Source: Tissierellales bacterium (lineage in GTDB: Bacteria; Bacillota; Clostridia; Tissierellales; VENL01). Taken from it: DNA of 58,241 nucleotides. The stretch is taken from contig JANQLB010000017.1 in the NCBI GenBank assembly GCA_028280805.1, positions 1 to 58,241 of the forward strand, in the 5' to 3' direction. Position 1 is the first letter of the stretch; every line of letters starts with the position of its first letter. Of the stretch, positions 8,450-17,288 are shown piece by piece. Both the position numbers and the translations under genes were made by a program. Under the pieces are notes generated by a model. The model did not search any database, had not been told where the DNA came from, and saw only the letters and a program-made list of their open reading frames with translations.

Positions 8450-9217
8450 ATGAAGGCTTTAATAGGATATACTGGTTTTGTAGGAAGTAATCTAGATAAG
8501 CAATTGAATTTTGACATTAGATATAATTCTTCAAATATTCATCAAATTATTAATAAAGAATTTGATTTAGTTGTGTGTGCAGGCGTTTCAGGAACAAAAT
8601 GGATTGCTAATAAATTTCCAGAGAAAGACTTATTAAAAATAAATATACTACTCACAAATCTACAAAAAATTAAATGTAAAAAAATCATTCTAATTTCTAC
8701 TGTAGATGTTTATAAGACTCCTAATAAAGTAAGTGAAGATACTTTGCTTGATAAAGAGAACCTACATGCATATGGATACAATAGAATTTTAGTAGAGGAG
8801 TTTATTAAAGAAAATTTTAAAGATTATTTTATAATTAGATTACCGGCAATTTATGGAGATGGATTAAAAAAGAATTTTGTATATGACCTCTTAAACAGTC
8901 ACTGTCTTACATGGACTCATAAATCCAGCGTATTTCAGTATTATCATTTGAAGAATCTTTGGAAAGATATAAAGCTGGCAGTTGATAATAATATCAAAGT
9001 CATAAACTTCAATTCTGAGCCTATTAGTGCTTATGAGCTGGCTAAAACATGTTTTGACATTAACTTTAACAATGTTACGAAAAAACCACCTGTATATTAT
9101 GATGTAAGAACTAAATATTCTTATTTATATAATACAAAATCTGATTATATGTATAATAGAGAACAAGTCATAAGCGACATGAAAGATTTTGCTAACAATT
9201 ATTATCCAAAGAAGTGA
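8450..9217 (+). CDS. NAD-dependent sugar epimerase/dehydratase (extended SDR)
   Basis: The product has 255 residues, shorter than the usual 300-330 of extended SDRs. The start carries a GxxGxxG variant (GYTGFVGSNL) for NAD binding. ILISTVDVYK supplies the active-site Ser/Thr strand, and YGYNRILVEEFI contains the YxxxK motif (Tyr near 104, Lys position replaced by Arg in YNRIL, so YNRI rather than YxxxK). The altered Lys is worth noting. The family modifies the sugar of nucleotide sugars. It lies between a glycosyltransferase and an FAD enzyme in the same operon, so it probably makes or remodels the transferred sugar. Confidence 0.82.
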   Translation: MKALIGYTGFVGSNLDKQLNFDIRYNSSNIHQIINKEFDLVVCAGVSGTKWIANKFPEKDLLKINILLTNLQKIKCKKIILISTVDVYKTPNKVSEDTLLDKENLHAYGYNRILVEEFIKENFKDYFIIRLPAIYGDGLKKNFVYDLLNSHCLTWTHKSSVFQYYHLKNLWKDIKLAVDNNIKVINFNSEPISAYELAKTCFDINFNNVTKKPPVYYDVRTKYSYLYNTKSDYMYNREQVISDMKDFANNYYPKK

Positions 9218-9251
9218 AATTTTTAATGTTAGCAGAGATTGGAGTGATAAA

Positions 9252-10373
9252 ATGAAAAAAAAATATGATTATATAATTTTAGGTGCCGGTATATACGGAT
9301 TATATATTTCTAAGTTACTAGTAGACAAGGGATATAACATAGCAGTATTAGAATATGATGAACAGGCTTTTTCCAGAGCATCTTACATAAATCAAGCTAG
9401 AGTTCATAAAGGATACCATTATCCCAGAAGCTTTACAACAGCTATGAATTCAGCTAAATATTTTAATAGATTTAATGAAGACTTTAATTTTGCAATTAAT
9501 AAAAAGTTTAAAAAAATTTATGGTATAGCTAAGGATTATTCTTTAACTTCTGGCGAGCAGTTTCAACTATTTTGTAAAAACGCTAATATACCTTGTGCAG
9601 AAGTTAATGTAGATGAGTATTTTAATGACAGAATGGTACAAAGAACCTTTGAAACAGAGGAATTTGCATTTGATGCTGTTAAAATTAAAGAATGGTTTTT
9701 AGATTACCTTAATTATAAAACTTGCTTTGAGATTTTTTATGATGTTAGAATACTAGGAGTTTCTGTTATAGATAATAAATATTCTCTAAGCACTAATTTA
9801 GGATACGATTTTATTTCAGACAACGTTATAAACGCAACGTATGCTAGTATAAATCAAATAATTGAAAAATTTGGTATGGAAAAGCTCGACATAAAATATG
9901 AAATATCCGAGATAATTTTATGTGATGTGAGTGAAAAAATAAAGAACGTAGGTATTACCTTAATGGATGGACCATTTTTTTCAGTGATGCCGTTTGGTTT
10001 AAAAGCATTTCACTCTCTGACATCTGTAACCTTTACTCATCATAAAACCAGCTTTGATTTACTGCCTCAATTTCCTTGTCAGAGAAAAAATACATTGTGT
10101 AATGAATTATCACTGGAGAACTGCAATACTTGTAAAGTTCGTCCCAAATCTGCTTGGATTAATATGCATCAGCTTACAAAGAAATATCTAAATAGTGATA
10201 TATCGCTATATTATATAGATTCATTATTTTCAATCAAACCAATATTAAACACTGCTAAGGTTGATGATTCAAGACCCACTGTTATTAAAATTCATACAGA
10301 AAGCCCAAGATTTATTTCTGTATTATCAGGAAAAATAAATACAATTTATGATTTGGACGAGGTGTTATCATGA
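9252..10373 (+). CDS. FAD-dependent oxidoreductase (DAO-like fold)
   Basis: The product has 373 residues from the ATG at 9252, which has TTGGAGTG upstream. Residues 5-35 form the dinucleotide-binding motif (YIILGAGIYGLYISKLL, then an acidic end at AVLEYDE). RASYINQARVHKGYHYPRS follows and resembles the FAD contact region of D-amino-acid-oxidase-like enzymes in polysaccharide loci. Cysteines cluster near residues 275-297 (FPCQRKNTLCNE, CNTCKVRP), which could bind metal. The reaction is unknown; pairing with an SDR and glycosyltransferases suggests oxidation of a sugar or lipid-linked intermediate. Its stop overlaps the next start by four bases (ATGA), implying coupled translation. Confidence 0.82.
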   Translation: MKKKYDYIILGAGIYGLYISKLLVDKGYNIAVLEYDEQAFSRASYINQARVHKGYHYPRSFTTAMNSAKYFNRFNEDFNFAINKKFKKIYGIAKDYSLTSGEQFQLFCKNANIPCAEVNVDEYFNDRMVQRTFETEEFAFDAVKIKEWFLDYLNYKTCFEIFYDVRILGVSVIDNKYSLSTNLGYDFISDNVINATYASINQIIEKFGMEKLDIKYEISEIILCDVSEKIKNVGITLMDGPFFSVMPFGLKAFHSLTSVTFTHHKTSFDLLPQFPCQRKNTLCNELSLENCNTCKVRPKSAWINMHQLTKKYLNSDISLYYIDSLFSIKPILNTAKVDDSRPTVIKIHTESPRFISVLSGKINTIYDLDEVLS

Positions 10374-11302
10374 AGGAAAAGACATTTATATCGGTTATTG
10401 TATATGCATATAATGTTGAGGATAGCATAGCCGATTTTATTTTAAAAATAGACTTTTTTTTAAATAATAATTTTAATTCATATGAAATAATAATAGTTAA
10501 TGATGATAGTAAAGATAATACAGAAGACGAGATTTTTAATATAAAGGATATTGTTAAAGGTAATGTTACTATAGTGAGTTTGTCGCAGAAACATGGAGTG
10601 GATAGAGCTTTGTTTGCCGGAGCAGATATATCAATTGGTGATTTTATTTTTGAATTTGAATCAATTATTATTGATTATCCTATGGAGTTAATATTAGATA
10701 TGTATAGAAAATCTACAATAGAAGATTATGATATTATCTTAGCAACAAGTGATAAAGCTGAAAATTTATTAGTTAAGACATACTTTAGAGTAATTAAGAA
10801 ATTATCAAATAAAAAAATCATTTTAGACAATAGTCAGTTAAGGTTGGTAACAAGAAGAGCATTATATAAAATGGCAGATGATAAAGAAATAATAACAAAT
10901 AGAAGTATTATGTATAAAAATTGCGGGTTTGAATGGACTGAAATTGTTTACAGCACAGATTCTTATAAAATAAAAAATAAAAAGAGGATTGATAAAAGAA
11001 TTATAAAGGACTTAAAAGCAGTTATGATATATACACAGTTATTCACAAAACTTCCATTCTTTTTTTCAGGTTTATTTCTAGTGTTTTTTTTGATGATATT
11101 ATTATCAGGCACTTTAAACTTAAGTTTAATTACACTAGAAAAAATATGTAATAAACTTTTGTTAGGAACTATTTCTCTTGGATTTACAATGATTTTTTTA
11201 ATTTTAGGTATAATGTATAAAAGTATAAATATGTTAATTAATATAGGGATAAATTCTAATTCGTATAAAGTTAAAAGCATAAAGAGAATAAATAAATATT
11301 AG
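10370..11302 (+). CDS. Membrane-anchored GT2 glycosyltransferase
   Basis: The product has 310 residues. The first 220 form a GT-A family 2 domain: ISVIVYAYN at the start, EIIIVNDDSKDNT with the first Asp pair near residue 42, and a DFIFEFES strand where a DxD would be expected (altered to EFES). Two strong hydrophobic segments near residues 227-250 and 262-288 anchor it in the membrane, as in GtrB or DPM1-like enzymes that charge polyprenyl phosphate with sugar. The substitution at the DxD position makes activity uncertain. It is coupled by ATGA to the preceding oxidoreductase and closes the glycan cluster. Confidence 0.82.
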   Translation: MKEKTFISVIVYAYNVEDSIADFILKIDFFLNNNFNSYEIIIVNDDSKDNTEDEIFNIKDIVKGNVTIVSLSQKHGVDRALFAGADISIGDFIFEFESIIIDYPMELILDMYRKSTIEDYDIILATSDKAENLLVKTYFRVIKKLSNKKIILDNSQLRLVTRRALYKMADDKEIITNRSIMYKNCGFEWTEIVYSTDSYKIKNKKRIDKRIIKDLKAVMIYTQLFTKLPFFFSGLFLVFFLMILLSGTLNLSLITLEKICNKLLLGTISLGFTMIFLILGIMYKSINMLINIGINSNSYKVKSIKRINKY

Positions 11303-11407
11303 GCTAATATGTTAATCCAATTGATATTTTCAAAATACTATAAAAAATCACAAGTATTAGTGGTATAATTAAATAGACAAAGATATAAAATTTTAAGGGG
11401 GAATTAT

Positions 11408-11716
11408 ATGTCTAATTATAATAATTTTAATAACTATGATAATGAAACAGATGGTAAATATTACAGTAGTGATAACTATAATTACAGAGATTCTTATGAC
11501 GATAGTGAAGTTAGTGAAGTTGTTGGTATAGGAACTTGGAGTTTTGTTTTAATAGTCACTGCTATACCTTTTGTTAATATAATTGCTTTATTTATCTTAG
11601 CATTTGGAGTCAAAAATCAAAACTTAAAAAACTACGGTAAGGGTGCATTAATTGTAATTGTAATACTTACTTTACTGGGATTTACGCTAAGGGGATGTAC
11701 AAGTATCTTAAGGTGA
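11408..11716 (+). CDS. Small membrane protein with Asn/Tyr-rich N-terminus
   Basis: The product has 102 residues. Residues 1-38 are rich in Asn, Tyr, Asp and Ser and lack a signal peptide. Two hydrophobic helices follow (about 43-65 and 76-93), with a short KNQNLKNYGKG loop between them. AAGGGGG precedes the ATG and a TATAAT box lies near 11371. The family is unknown to me; the pattern resembles small DUF4870- or TM2-like membrane proteins but no motif confirms it. It is monocistronic, ending at a terminator. Confidence 0.75.
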   Translation: MSNYNNFNNYDNETDGKYYSSDNYNYRDSYDDSEVSEVVGIGTWSFVLIVTAIPFVNIIALFILAFGVKNQNLKNYGKGALIVIVILTLLGFTLRGCTSILR

Positions 11717-11762
11717 TAAACAATTCTATAACTATAGATTAAAAATTATTATAATTATTGTA

Positions 11763-11787
11763 GGCTCAGGAAAACCTGAGTTTTTTT
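11763..11787 (+). terminator. Rho-independent terminator
   Basis: The short GC-rich stem CTCAGG/CCTGAG (11765-11780) with a four-A loop is followed by seven T residues. Confidence 0.85.
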
Positions 11788-11854
11788 CTTGGAACTAAAA
11801 TTTAATTTATACGTCTAAAGTATTAGTAAGAAATAAATGAAAGGGGTTGAATAC

Positions 11855-13075
11855 ATGAAAAAGATAATTTCTATTATAGTTTGTTTAGCTGTTATATCTA
11901 TTACGGTAACCGGATGTCAAAGTATTTTCAGTCAACAATACGACATAAAGGAAATTAATAATAAGGTTATAGAGGGAAATACTCAATTTGCCTTTGATAT
12001 TTTTAAGCAACTCAATAATGAAGATGAAGATAAAAGTGTTTTTATTTCTCCCCTTAGTATCTCAACAGCTCTTTCGATGACTTATCAGGGGGCAGGAGGC
12101 AATACTAAAGATGAGATGGCTAAGGCTTTAAATTATAAGGATATTGATCTTCAAGTTATTAATGATGCCTATAAGAATCATCTAATATATTTAAACCAAG
12201 TAGACAATAAAGTTGAATTAAAAATTAATAATTCTATTTGGATGAAAGAGGGCAAAGATATTAATGAGGATTTTCTATCTGTAAACAAGGAAATTTTCAA
12301 TGCTTATGTAGAAGCTCTTGATTTTTCCAATGATGAAGCAGCCGAAAAAATTAATAATTGGATTGATGATGCAACAAACGGCAAAATATCAAAAATGATA
12401 AATTCTCCAATTCCGCCTCAGGTTATAATGTATCTTATAAATGCAATATACTTTAAGGGTGAATGGGCTGAAGAATTTGATGAAAAGAATACATTTAACG
12501 GAGAATTTTACGCCGGTGACGGGAGTTCTCAAAATGTAAAGATGATGAATAAAAAAGATGAAGTTGAGTATGGACAGGGTACAGATTTTAAAGCAGTTAG
12601 ACTTCCTTATGGAAATGGAAAGACTGCTATGTACTGTGTTCTTCCGCAAGATGGAACTAACATTAATGATTTTATAGAGAATATGGATTTACAAAAATGG
12701 AATGAGATAAAGGACAGTATCCAGAAGCGTGATGATGTTATCCTTCAAATTCCAAGATTTAAGCTTGAATATGGAGTGAAAAATTTAAATGAAAGCCTGA
12801 TTGCATTAGGAATGAATGATGCATTTGATGTTAATGCTGACTTTTCAGGCATTACAGATGGTGTACACATTAGTAGAGTACTTCATAAGGCAGTAATTGA
12901 AGTAAATGAACAGGGTACTGAAGCAGCGGGAGTAACAGTTGTGGAAATAACCGAATCTGCACAGATAGAAGATCCGTTGGAATTTATTGCAGATAAACCT
13001 TTTCTATTTATGATTGAAGAAAATGAGACGGAAACAATTTTATTTATGGGGAAATTGTATAACATACAAGAGTAG
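11855..13075 (+). CDS. Serpin lipoprotein (serine protease inhibitor)
   Basis: The product has 406 residues from the ATG at 11855, eight bases after AAAGGGG; the earlier ATG at 11837 lacks a site. Residues 1-20 are a lipoprotein signal with lipobox VTGC (Cys21), so the inhibitor is displayed outside the membrane. Serpin landmarks are complete: FISPLSISTALSMTYQGA, LINAIYFKGEW, and the hinge EVNEQGTEAAG that marks inhibitory members. Counting 14 residues from the hinge Thr puts P1 near Ser in EITESAQ, so the target is not a trypsin-like enzyme; this register is inference. A secreted subtilisin is encoded in the same window, which suggests protection of the host surface from its own or foreign proteases. 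Confidence 0.93.
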   Translation: MKKIISIIVCLAVISITVTGCQSIFSQQYDIKEINNKVIEGNTQFAFDIFKQLNNEDEDKSVFISPLSISTALSMTYQGAGGNTKDEMAKALNYKDIDLQVINDAYKNHLIYLNQVDNKVELKINNSIWMKEGKDINEDFLSVNKEIFNAYVEALDFSNDEAAEKINNWIDDATNGKISKMINSPIPPQVIMYLINAIYFKGEWAEEFDEKNTFNGEFYAGDGSSQNVKMMNKKDEVEYGQGTDFKAVRLPYGNGKTAMYCVLPQDGTNINDFIENMDLQKWNEIKDSIQKRDDVILQIPRFKLEYGVKNLNESLIALGMNDAFDVNADFSGITDGVHISRVLHKAVIEVNEQGTEAAGVTVVEITESAQIEDPLEFIADKPFLFMIEENETETILFMGKLYNIQE

Positions 13076-13251
13076 TTTAATTAAAAAATTCTGTATTGAT
13101 AAAATGTTGCTCTATATGAAAAAATTTATTATAAACAAAGTATTTTATTTTGATAATCATGGAGATTATTTATAGAATTAAAATATCAATGGTAGAGTTA
13201 TACTAAATCAACGATTGCATACATGAACAAGTAAATTTGGGAGGAACTTAG

Positions 13252-14004
13252 ATGAAAAAGAAATTACTCATAATATTTAGTATATGTATTACACTTGTAG
13301 CATGTAGTCCGGAGAAAAGTGGACCTATAAATAGTATTCTATCTGAAGAAGAGAATAATGACTTAGACCAAGTTGATACGATTCAAGACGAACTTAAGCC
13401 TATAAAACTGGATTTTCAGCCGGTAGAATTAGTTGAATTAGAATTACTTGATGAGGATAGAATTAAGAATGTAAAAGAAATAAATCTTAATGAATATATT
13501 ATTAATGTTTATAACAAGAAAGAAACAAATGAAGAGATTGTGGATGAGGGAGTATATCACGTAGGAATTGAGATTAAAGGCTGCACATATGAAATAGGGG
13601 AAGCCGGATATGGATTTAGTGAGATGATAGATGCTGATATAATTAACGTTAATGATATAGAATATATACGCATCAGTGGAGGTCTTGGGGCAGCCTATCC
13701 AGTTGAATATTATCTTAAAATTGAAGATAGAGTACCAATGATTCATATATATCAAGAGTTACCAGTTTATATAGAGGACATAGACAATGACGGAACTATT
13801 GAGTGGATATCTGAATATGGAGGACAAGTTACTATCTACAAGGAACAAAGCGGTTTATGGTGTTATGTTAGATTACATGATGAATTTGATTATGTTTATT
13901 ATGACAGAGAGAGTAATAATTTTAATGTTGTAATGGATAGAGGTAAAGAAAGCCAAAGAATCAATACTTATATTTTAAGTAATGATACTTTAATACCTGA
14001 CTAA
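13252..14004 (+). CDS. Lipoprotein of unknown function
   Basis: The product has 250 residues with a lipoprotein signal ending at LVAC (Cys18) and an acidic linker to about residue 60. The rest is beta-rich, with repeated acidic-aromatic segments, and contains VYIEDIDNDGTIEWISEYGG near residue 180 (seen in parts). That phrase resembles the Ca2+-binding DxDxDG loop of FG-GAP/VCBS-like domains. The start follows GGGAGG. No family is recognised. It lies after a serpin lipoprotein and before another small lipoprotein, each with its own spacing, so shared regulation is only possible. Confidence 0.75.
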   Translation: MKKKLLIIFSICITLVACSPEKSGPINSILSEEENNDLDQVDTIQDELKPIKLDFQPVELVELELLDEDRIKNVKEINLNEYIINVYNKKETNEEIVDEGVYHVGIEIKGCTYEIGEAGYGFSEMIDADIINVNDIEYIRISGGLGAAYPVEYYLKIEDRVPMIHIYQELPVYIEDIDNDGTIEWISEYGGQVTIYKEQSGLWCYVRLHDEFDYVYYDRESNNFNVVMDRGKESQRINTYILSNDTLIPD

Positions 14005-14080
14005 ATGTATTAATTTACTGTTGGGAATTAGGTTGTTTCATAGATAATTTATATTTTATACAGAAAAGGCGGTTAGAAAA

Positions 14081-14548
14081 ATGAGAAAAGTATTTATTGT
14101 ATTATTGGTAGGTGTAGTAAGCTTGATGTTTATTTCTTGCGAACAAGCTAACGAAGATGGCAAAAATAAGGATTTGTATATCGGTTATATAAGCATGGAG
14201 AAAAATACACTTTATTTAGATGAGGTTGAATGGATAACCGATAAAGACAAAGACCGTATAAAAGAATTAGATTTATCTGAACAAAATGATATGCCGAATG
14301 GGTATTATATTTATAACCCAAGTTCAGATAAAGTATCATTTGAAGTAAACGAAGAAACAGTATACAATTTTATTGATTGGGGCAATGATTTTGTCGGTAA
14401 GGATGAAGATAGAAATTATAGCACAACGAATCAAGAAGAATTCATCAGATACTTAAATACTTATTCTGACAAAGCAGCTAAAGTTCCGTTTTGGATTCAA
14501 ACTAAAGATGGTTATGTAATAAGTATTACAGAACAATTTGTCAATTAA
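14081..14548 (+). CDS. Small lipoprotein of unknown function
   Basis: The product has 155 residues. The lipoprotein signal ends at FISC (Cys20). The mature part is acidic, has no further Cys or repeat, and contains DEVEWITDKDKDRIKELDL and VPFWIQTKDGYVISITEQ segments. It resembles small Firmicute lipoproteins of unknown role. The ribosome site AAAGGCGG is moderate. A terminator follows about 110 bases later, and the gap holds no other gene. Confidence 0.7.
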   Translation: MRKVFIVLLVGVVSLMFISCEQANEDGKNKDLYIGYISMEKNTLYLDEVEWITDKDKDRIKELDLSEQNDMPNGYYIYNPSSDKVSFEVNEETVYNFIDWGNDFVGKDEDRNYSTTNQEEFIRYLNTYSDKAAKVPFWIQTKDGYVISITEQFVN

Positions 14549-14658
14549 TACATCAAATCAGTATAATCTTTAAACACTTATATGTAACACTTTTTATATT
14601 AGACGACATAAATAAATCTTTTATTTAGTCAAATAGTAAAAGCTAGTGAAATAATCCT

Positions 14659-14688
14659 AAAGGAGACACAATTGTGTCTTCTTTTTTT
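14659..14688 (+). terminator. Rho-independent terminator
   Basis: AAGGAGACA pairs with TGTCTTCTT (14659-14667 with 14675-14683, one G-U) and runs into seven T residues. It separates the lipoproteins from the hydrogenase operon. Confidence 0.75.
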
Positions 14689-14830
14689 ACTCAAAATTAT
14701 AATTTGCATAGCTTCATTATATTTTTTAGTGTCTTTAAGAAACTTGAATAAACTTAGGATTACACACAAATAATACATTAGAATATTAAAACAAGAGAAC
14801 TTTAAATATAAGTGAGGTGACAATGTAATT

Positions 14831-15376
14831 ATGGAACAAGAAGTTCAGGTTAAGGAAAATTTTGATTATAAAAAAATTGATGAAATAATTAAAAAATATA
14901 AAAAAGATGATGGAATGTTAATAAGGATACTCCAAAGGACTCAAGAGGCTGTAGGGTATCTTCCGTTAGAAATTCAATCTTATATATCAGAGAAACTTGG
15001 CATTCCTATTTCTACTATTAATGGAGTTGTTACCTTTTACTCATTATTTACACAAGAACAGCAGGGTCAATATACGATTGGAGTTTGTATGGGTACAGCC
15101 TGCTATGTTAAAGGAGCTCAAGAGGTGGTAGATGCTATAAGAGATGAGCTGCAAATAGATGTAGGAGAAACAACCATGGATAAGCTGTTTACTCTCAAGA
15201 CCAGCAGATGTATCGGTGCTTGCGGCTTAGCACCAGTTATCACTATTAACGAAAATGTTCACGGAAGGCTTTCTCCTGCTGATGTTCCTTCAATTTTATA
15301 TAAATACATAAAGACTCATAAAAAGACTAGAGTTGAAGAATCCTTGTCTAAGGTAGGTGATAAGAATGGAGCTTAA
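14831..15376 (+). CDS. hydC: Hydrogenase subunit HydC (NuoE-like [2Fe-2S] protein)
   Basis: The product has 181 residues. It is a NuoE/thioredoxin-like [2Fe-2S] protein: IDEIIKKYKKDDGMLIRILQ helical start, VVTFYSLFT in the core, then cluster ligands CMGTACYVKGA (Cys near 93 and 98) and CIGACGLAPV (Cys near 134 and 138). In the Thermotoga-type enzyme this subunit relays electrons beside the flavin subunit. GAGGTGA lies ten bases before the ATG. The gene overlaps hydB by 11 bases, and the three genes form one operon for a cytoplasmic NAD- and ferredoxin-linked hydrogenase. Confidence 0.93.
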   Translation: MEQEVQVKENFDYKKIDEIIKKYKKDDGMLIRILQRTQEAVGYLPLEIQSYISEKLGIPISTINGVVTFYSLFTQEQQGQYTIGVCMGTACYVKGAQEVVDAIRDELQIDVGETTMDKLFTLKTSRCIGACGLAPVITINENVHGRLSPADVPSILYKYIKTHKKTRVEESLSKVGDKNGA

Positions 15377-17276
15377 AAATATAAATTCAGTAGAAGAACT
15401 TAGTAAAATCAAAGATGATACATATAACAAAATTAAAATCAGATTTAGTGAAGATAACGAAGATAAAATTTTAGAAAAAGAGCTAAAGAAATATCATATA
15501 TTAGTTTGTTCAGGAACAGGTTGTGTTTCATCTAGAGGAAATATGGTTAGAGAAAGATTAGAAAAAGAGATTAGAAAAAGAAAACTTGAAGAAAGGGTAA
15601 AAGTATTTAAAACAGGGTGCTTTGGTTTTTGTAAATTAGGACCTATTATAATGATTCATCCGGACGAAACATTCTATATAAAAGTTGAGCCTCAAGATGT
15701 AGATAATATACTTACTAATCATATCGTTAAAGGTGAAAGGGTAGAAAAGCTTTTATATAAATCTCCGACTTTAAATCAATTTGTTGAAAATATGAATGAA
15801 ATAGATTTTTTTAATAATCAAATGAGAATAGCTTTAAGAAACTGCGGCGTTATTAATCCGGAAGACATAACAGAATATATTGCTATGGATGGATATAAAG
15901 CTTTAGGAGATATTTTGACTAATAAAACACCGCCTAAAGATATTATTGATAATGTTAAAAAGTCTGGTTTAAGAGGAAGAGGAGGAGGAGGATTTTCTAC
16001 AGGACGAAAATGGGAGTATGCGTTATCCTATGATGGTGAAAGAAAGTTTGTACTATGTAATGCAGATGAGGGTGATCCCGGAGCATTCATGGATAGATCA
16101 ATATTAGAGGGTGATCCTCATAGTGTAATTGAAGCTATGATTATAGCTGGATATACTATTAATTCTAATCAAGGATATGTTTATGTAAGGGCAGAGTATC
16201 CCATAGCAGTTGAAAGACTTGAAATTGCAATAGAACAAGCACGTAAAACGGGTTTACTGGGTAATAACATATTAGGTTCTGATTTTAGCTTTGATCTTGA
16301 TTTAAAACTTGGTGCTGGTGCATTTGTATGTGGAGAAGAAACTGCACTAATTCAATCTGCAATGGGATTAAGAGGAGAACCAAGACCTAGACCTCCATTC
16401 CCCGCAGAAGTAGGGTTGTGGGAAATGCCTACATTAAATAACAATGTTGAAACTTTTGCCAATATCCCGATAATCCTTAGAAAAGGAGGGGATTGGTATG
16501 CTTCTATAGGTACGGAAAAAAGCAAGGGAACAAAAGTTTTTGCATTGGCAGGACAGATAAATAATACGGGCTTAATTGAAGTACCAATGGGGACTTCATT
16601 AAGGACAATTATTTATGAAATAGGCGGAGGAATACACGATAATAAACGCTTTAAAGCAGCACAGACAGGTGGTCCGTCAGGTGGCTGTATACCGGAAGAA
16701 CTTCTTGATACAAAGATTGATTTTGAATCACTGTCTGATATTGGTTCTATGATGGGTTCAGGTGGACTTATTATCATGGATGAAACTGACTGTATGTTAG
16801 ATATATCAAGGTTCTATCTTGAATTTGCTCAAGATGAATCGTGCGGAAAATGTGTCCCGTGTAGTATTGGAACTAAAAGAATATTAGAAATACTAGAGCG
16901 AATTAGTAAAGGTGAAGGGCAAATGGAGGATTTAGAAATACTGGAGGATTTATGTTATGATGTGAAGGATTCATCATTATGCGGTCTTGGTCAAACAGCT
17001 CCTAATCCGATACTTAGTACTTTAAAATTCTTTAAAGATGAATATATAGCTCATATAAAAGAAAAAACATGTCCTGCCGGAGTATGTAACAATTTACTAA
17101 AAGTAGTAATATCGGATGAAAAATGTGTATCATGCGGTATATGTGCAAGGGTTTGTCCTGTAAATGCTATTACAGGAGAACAAAAGAAATCACCCTTTCA
17201 TATTCATCAGGATGTTTGTATAAAATGCTGTGCATGTATACCAAAATGTCCTGTAGATGCTATATATAAAGCATAG
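15366..17276 (+). CDS. hydB: Hydrogenase subunit HydB (NuoF-like flavoprotein)
   Basis: The product has 636 residues from the ATG at 15366, served by AGGTGAT eight bases upstream and overlapping hydC. An N-terminal thioredoxin-like [2Fe-2S] domain (CSGTGCVSSRG, CFGFCKLGP) is followed by the NuoF core with FMN/NADH loops (SGLRGRGGGGFSTGRKW, NADEGDPGAFMDR), the [4Fe-4S] site ESCGKCVPCSIGTKR, and two C-terminal ferredoxin clusters (CVSCGICARVCP, CIKCCACIPKCP). This subunit holds FMN and exchanges electrons with NAD(H). In bifurcating enzymes it couples NADH and reduced ferredoxin to H2. Length and domain order fit the family; nothing is missing. Confidence 0.95.
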   Translation: MELKNINSVEELSKIKDDTYNKIKIRFSEDNEDKILEKELKKYHILVCSGTGCVSSRGNMVRERLEKEIRKRKLEERVKVFKTGCFGFCKLGPIIMIHPDETFYIKVEPQDVDNILTNHIVKGERVEKLLYKSPTLNQFVENMNEIDFFNNQMRIALRNCGVINPEDITEYIAMDGYKALGDILTNKTPPKDIIDNVKKSGLRGRGGGGFSTGRKWEYALSYDGERKFVLCNADEGDPGAFMDRSILEGDPHSVIEAMIIAGYTINSNQGYVYVRAEYPIAVERLEIAIEQARKTGLLGNNILGSDFSFDLDLKLGAGAFVCGEETALIQSAMGLRGEPRPRPPFPAEVGLWEMPTLNNNVETFANIPIILRKGGDWYASIGTEKSKGTKVFALAGQINNTGLIEVPMGTSLRTIIYEIGGGIHDNKRFKAAQTGGPSGGCIPEELLDTKIDFESLSDIGSMMGSGGLIIMDETDCMLDISRFYLEFAQDESCGKCVPCSIGTKRILEILERISKGEGQMEDLEILEDLCYDVKDSSLCGLGQTAPNPILSTLKFFKDEYIAHIKEKTCPAGVCNNLLKVVISDEKCVSCGICARVCPVNAITGEQKKSPFHIHQDVCIKCCACIPKCPVDAIYKA

Positions 17277-17288
17277 GTGGTGATAAAT

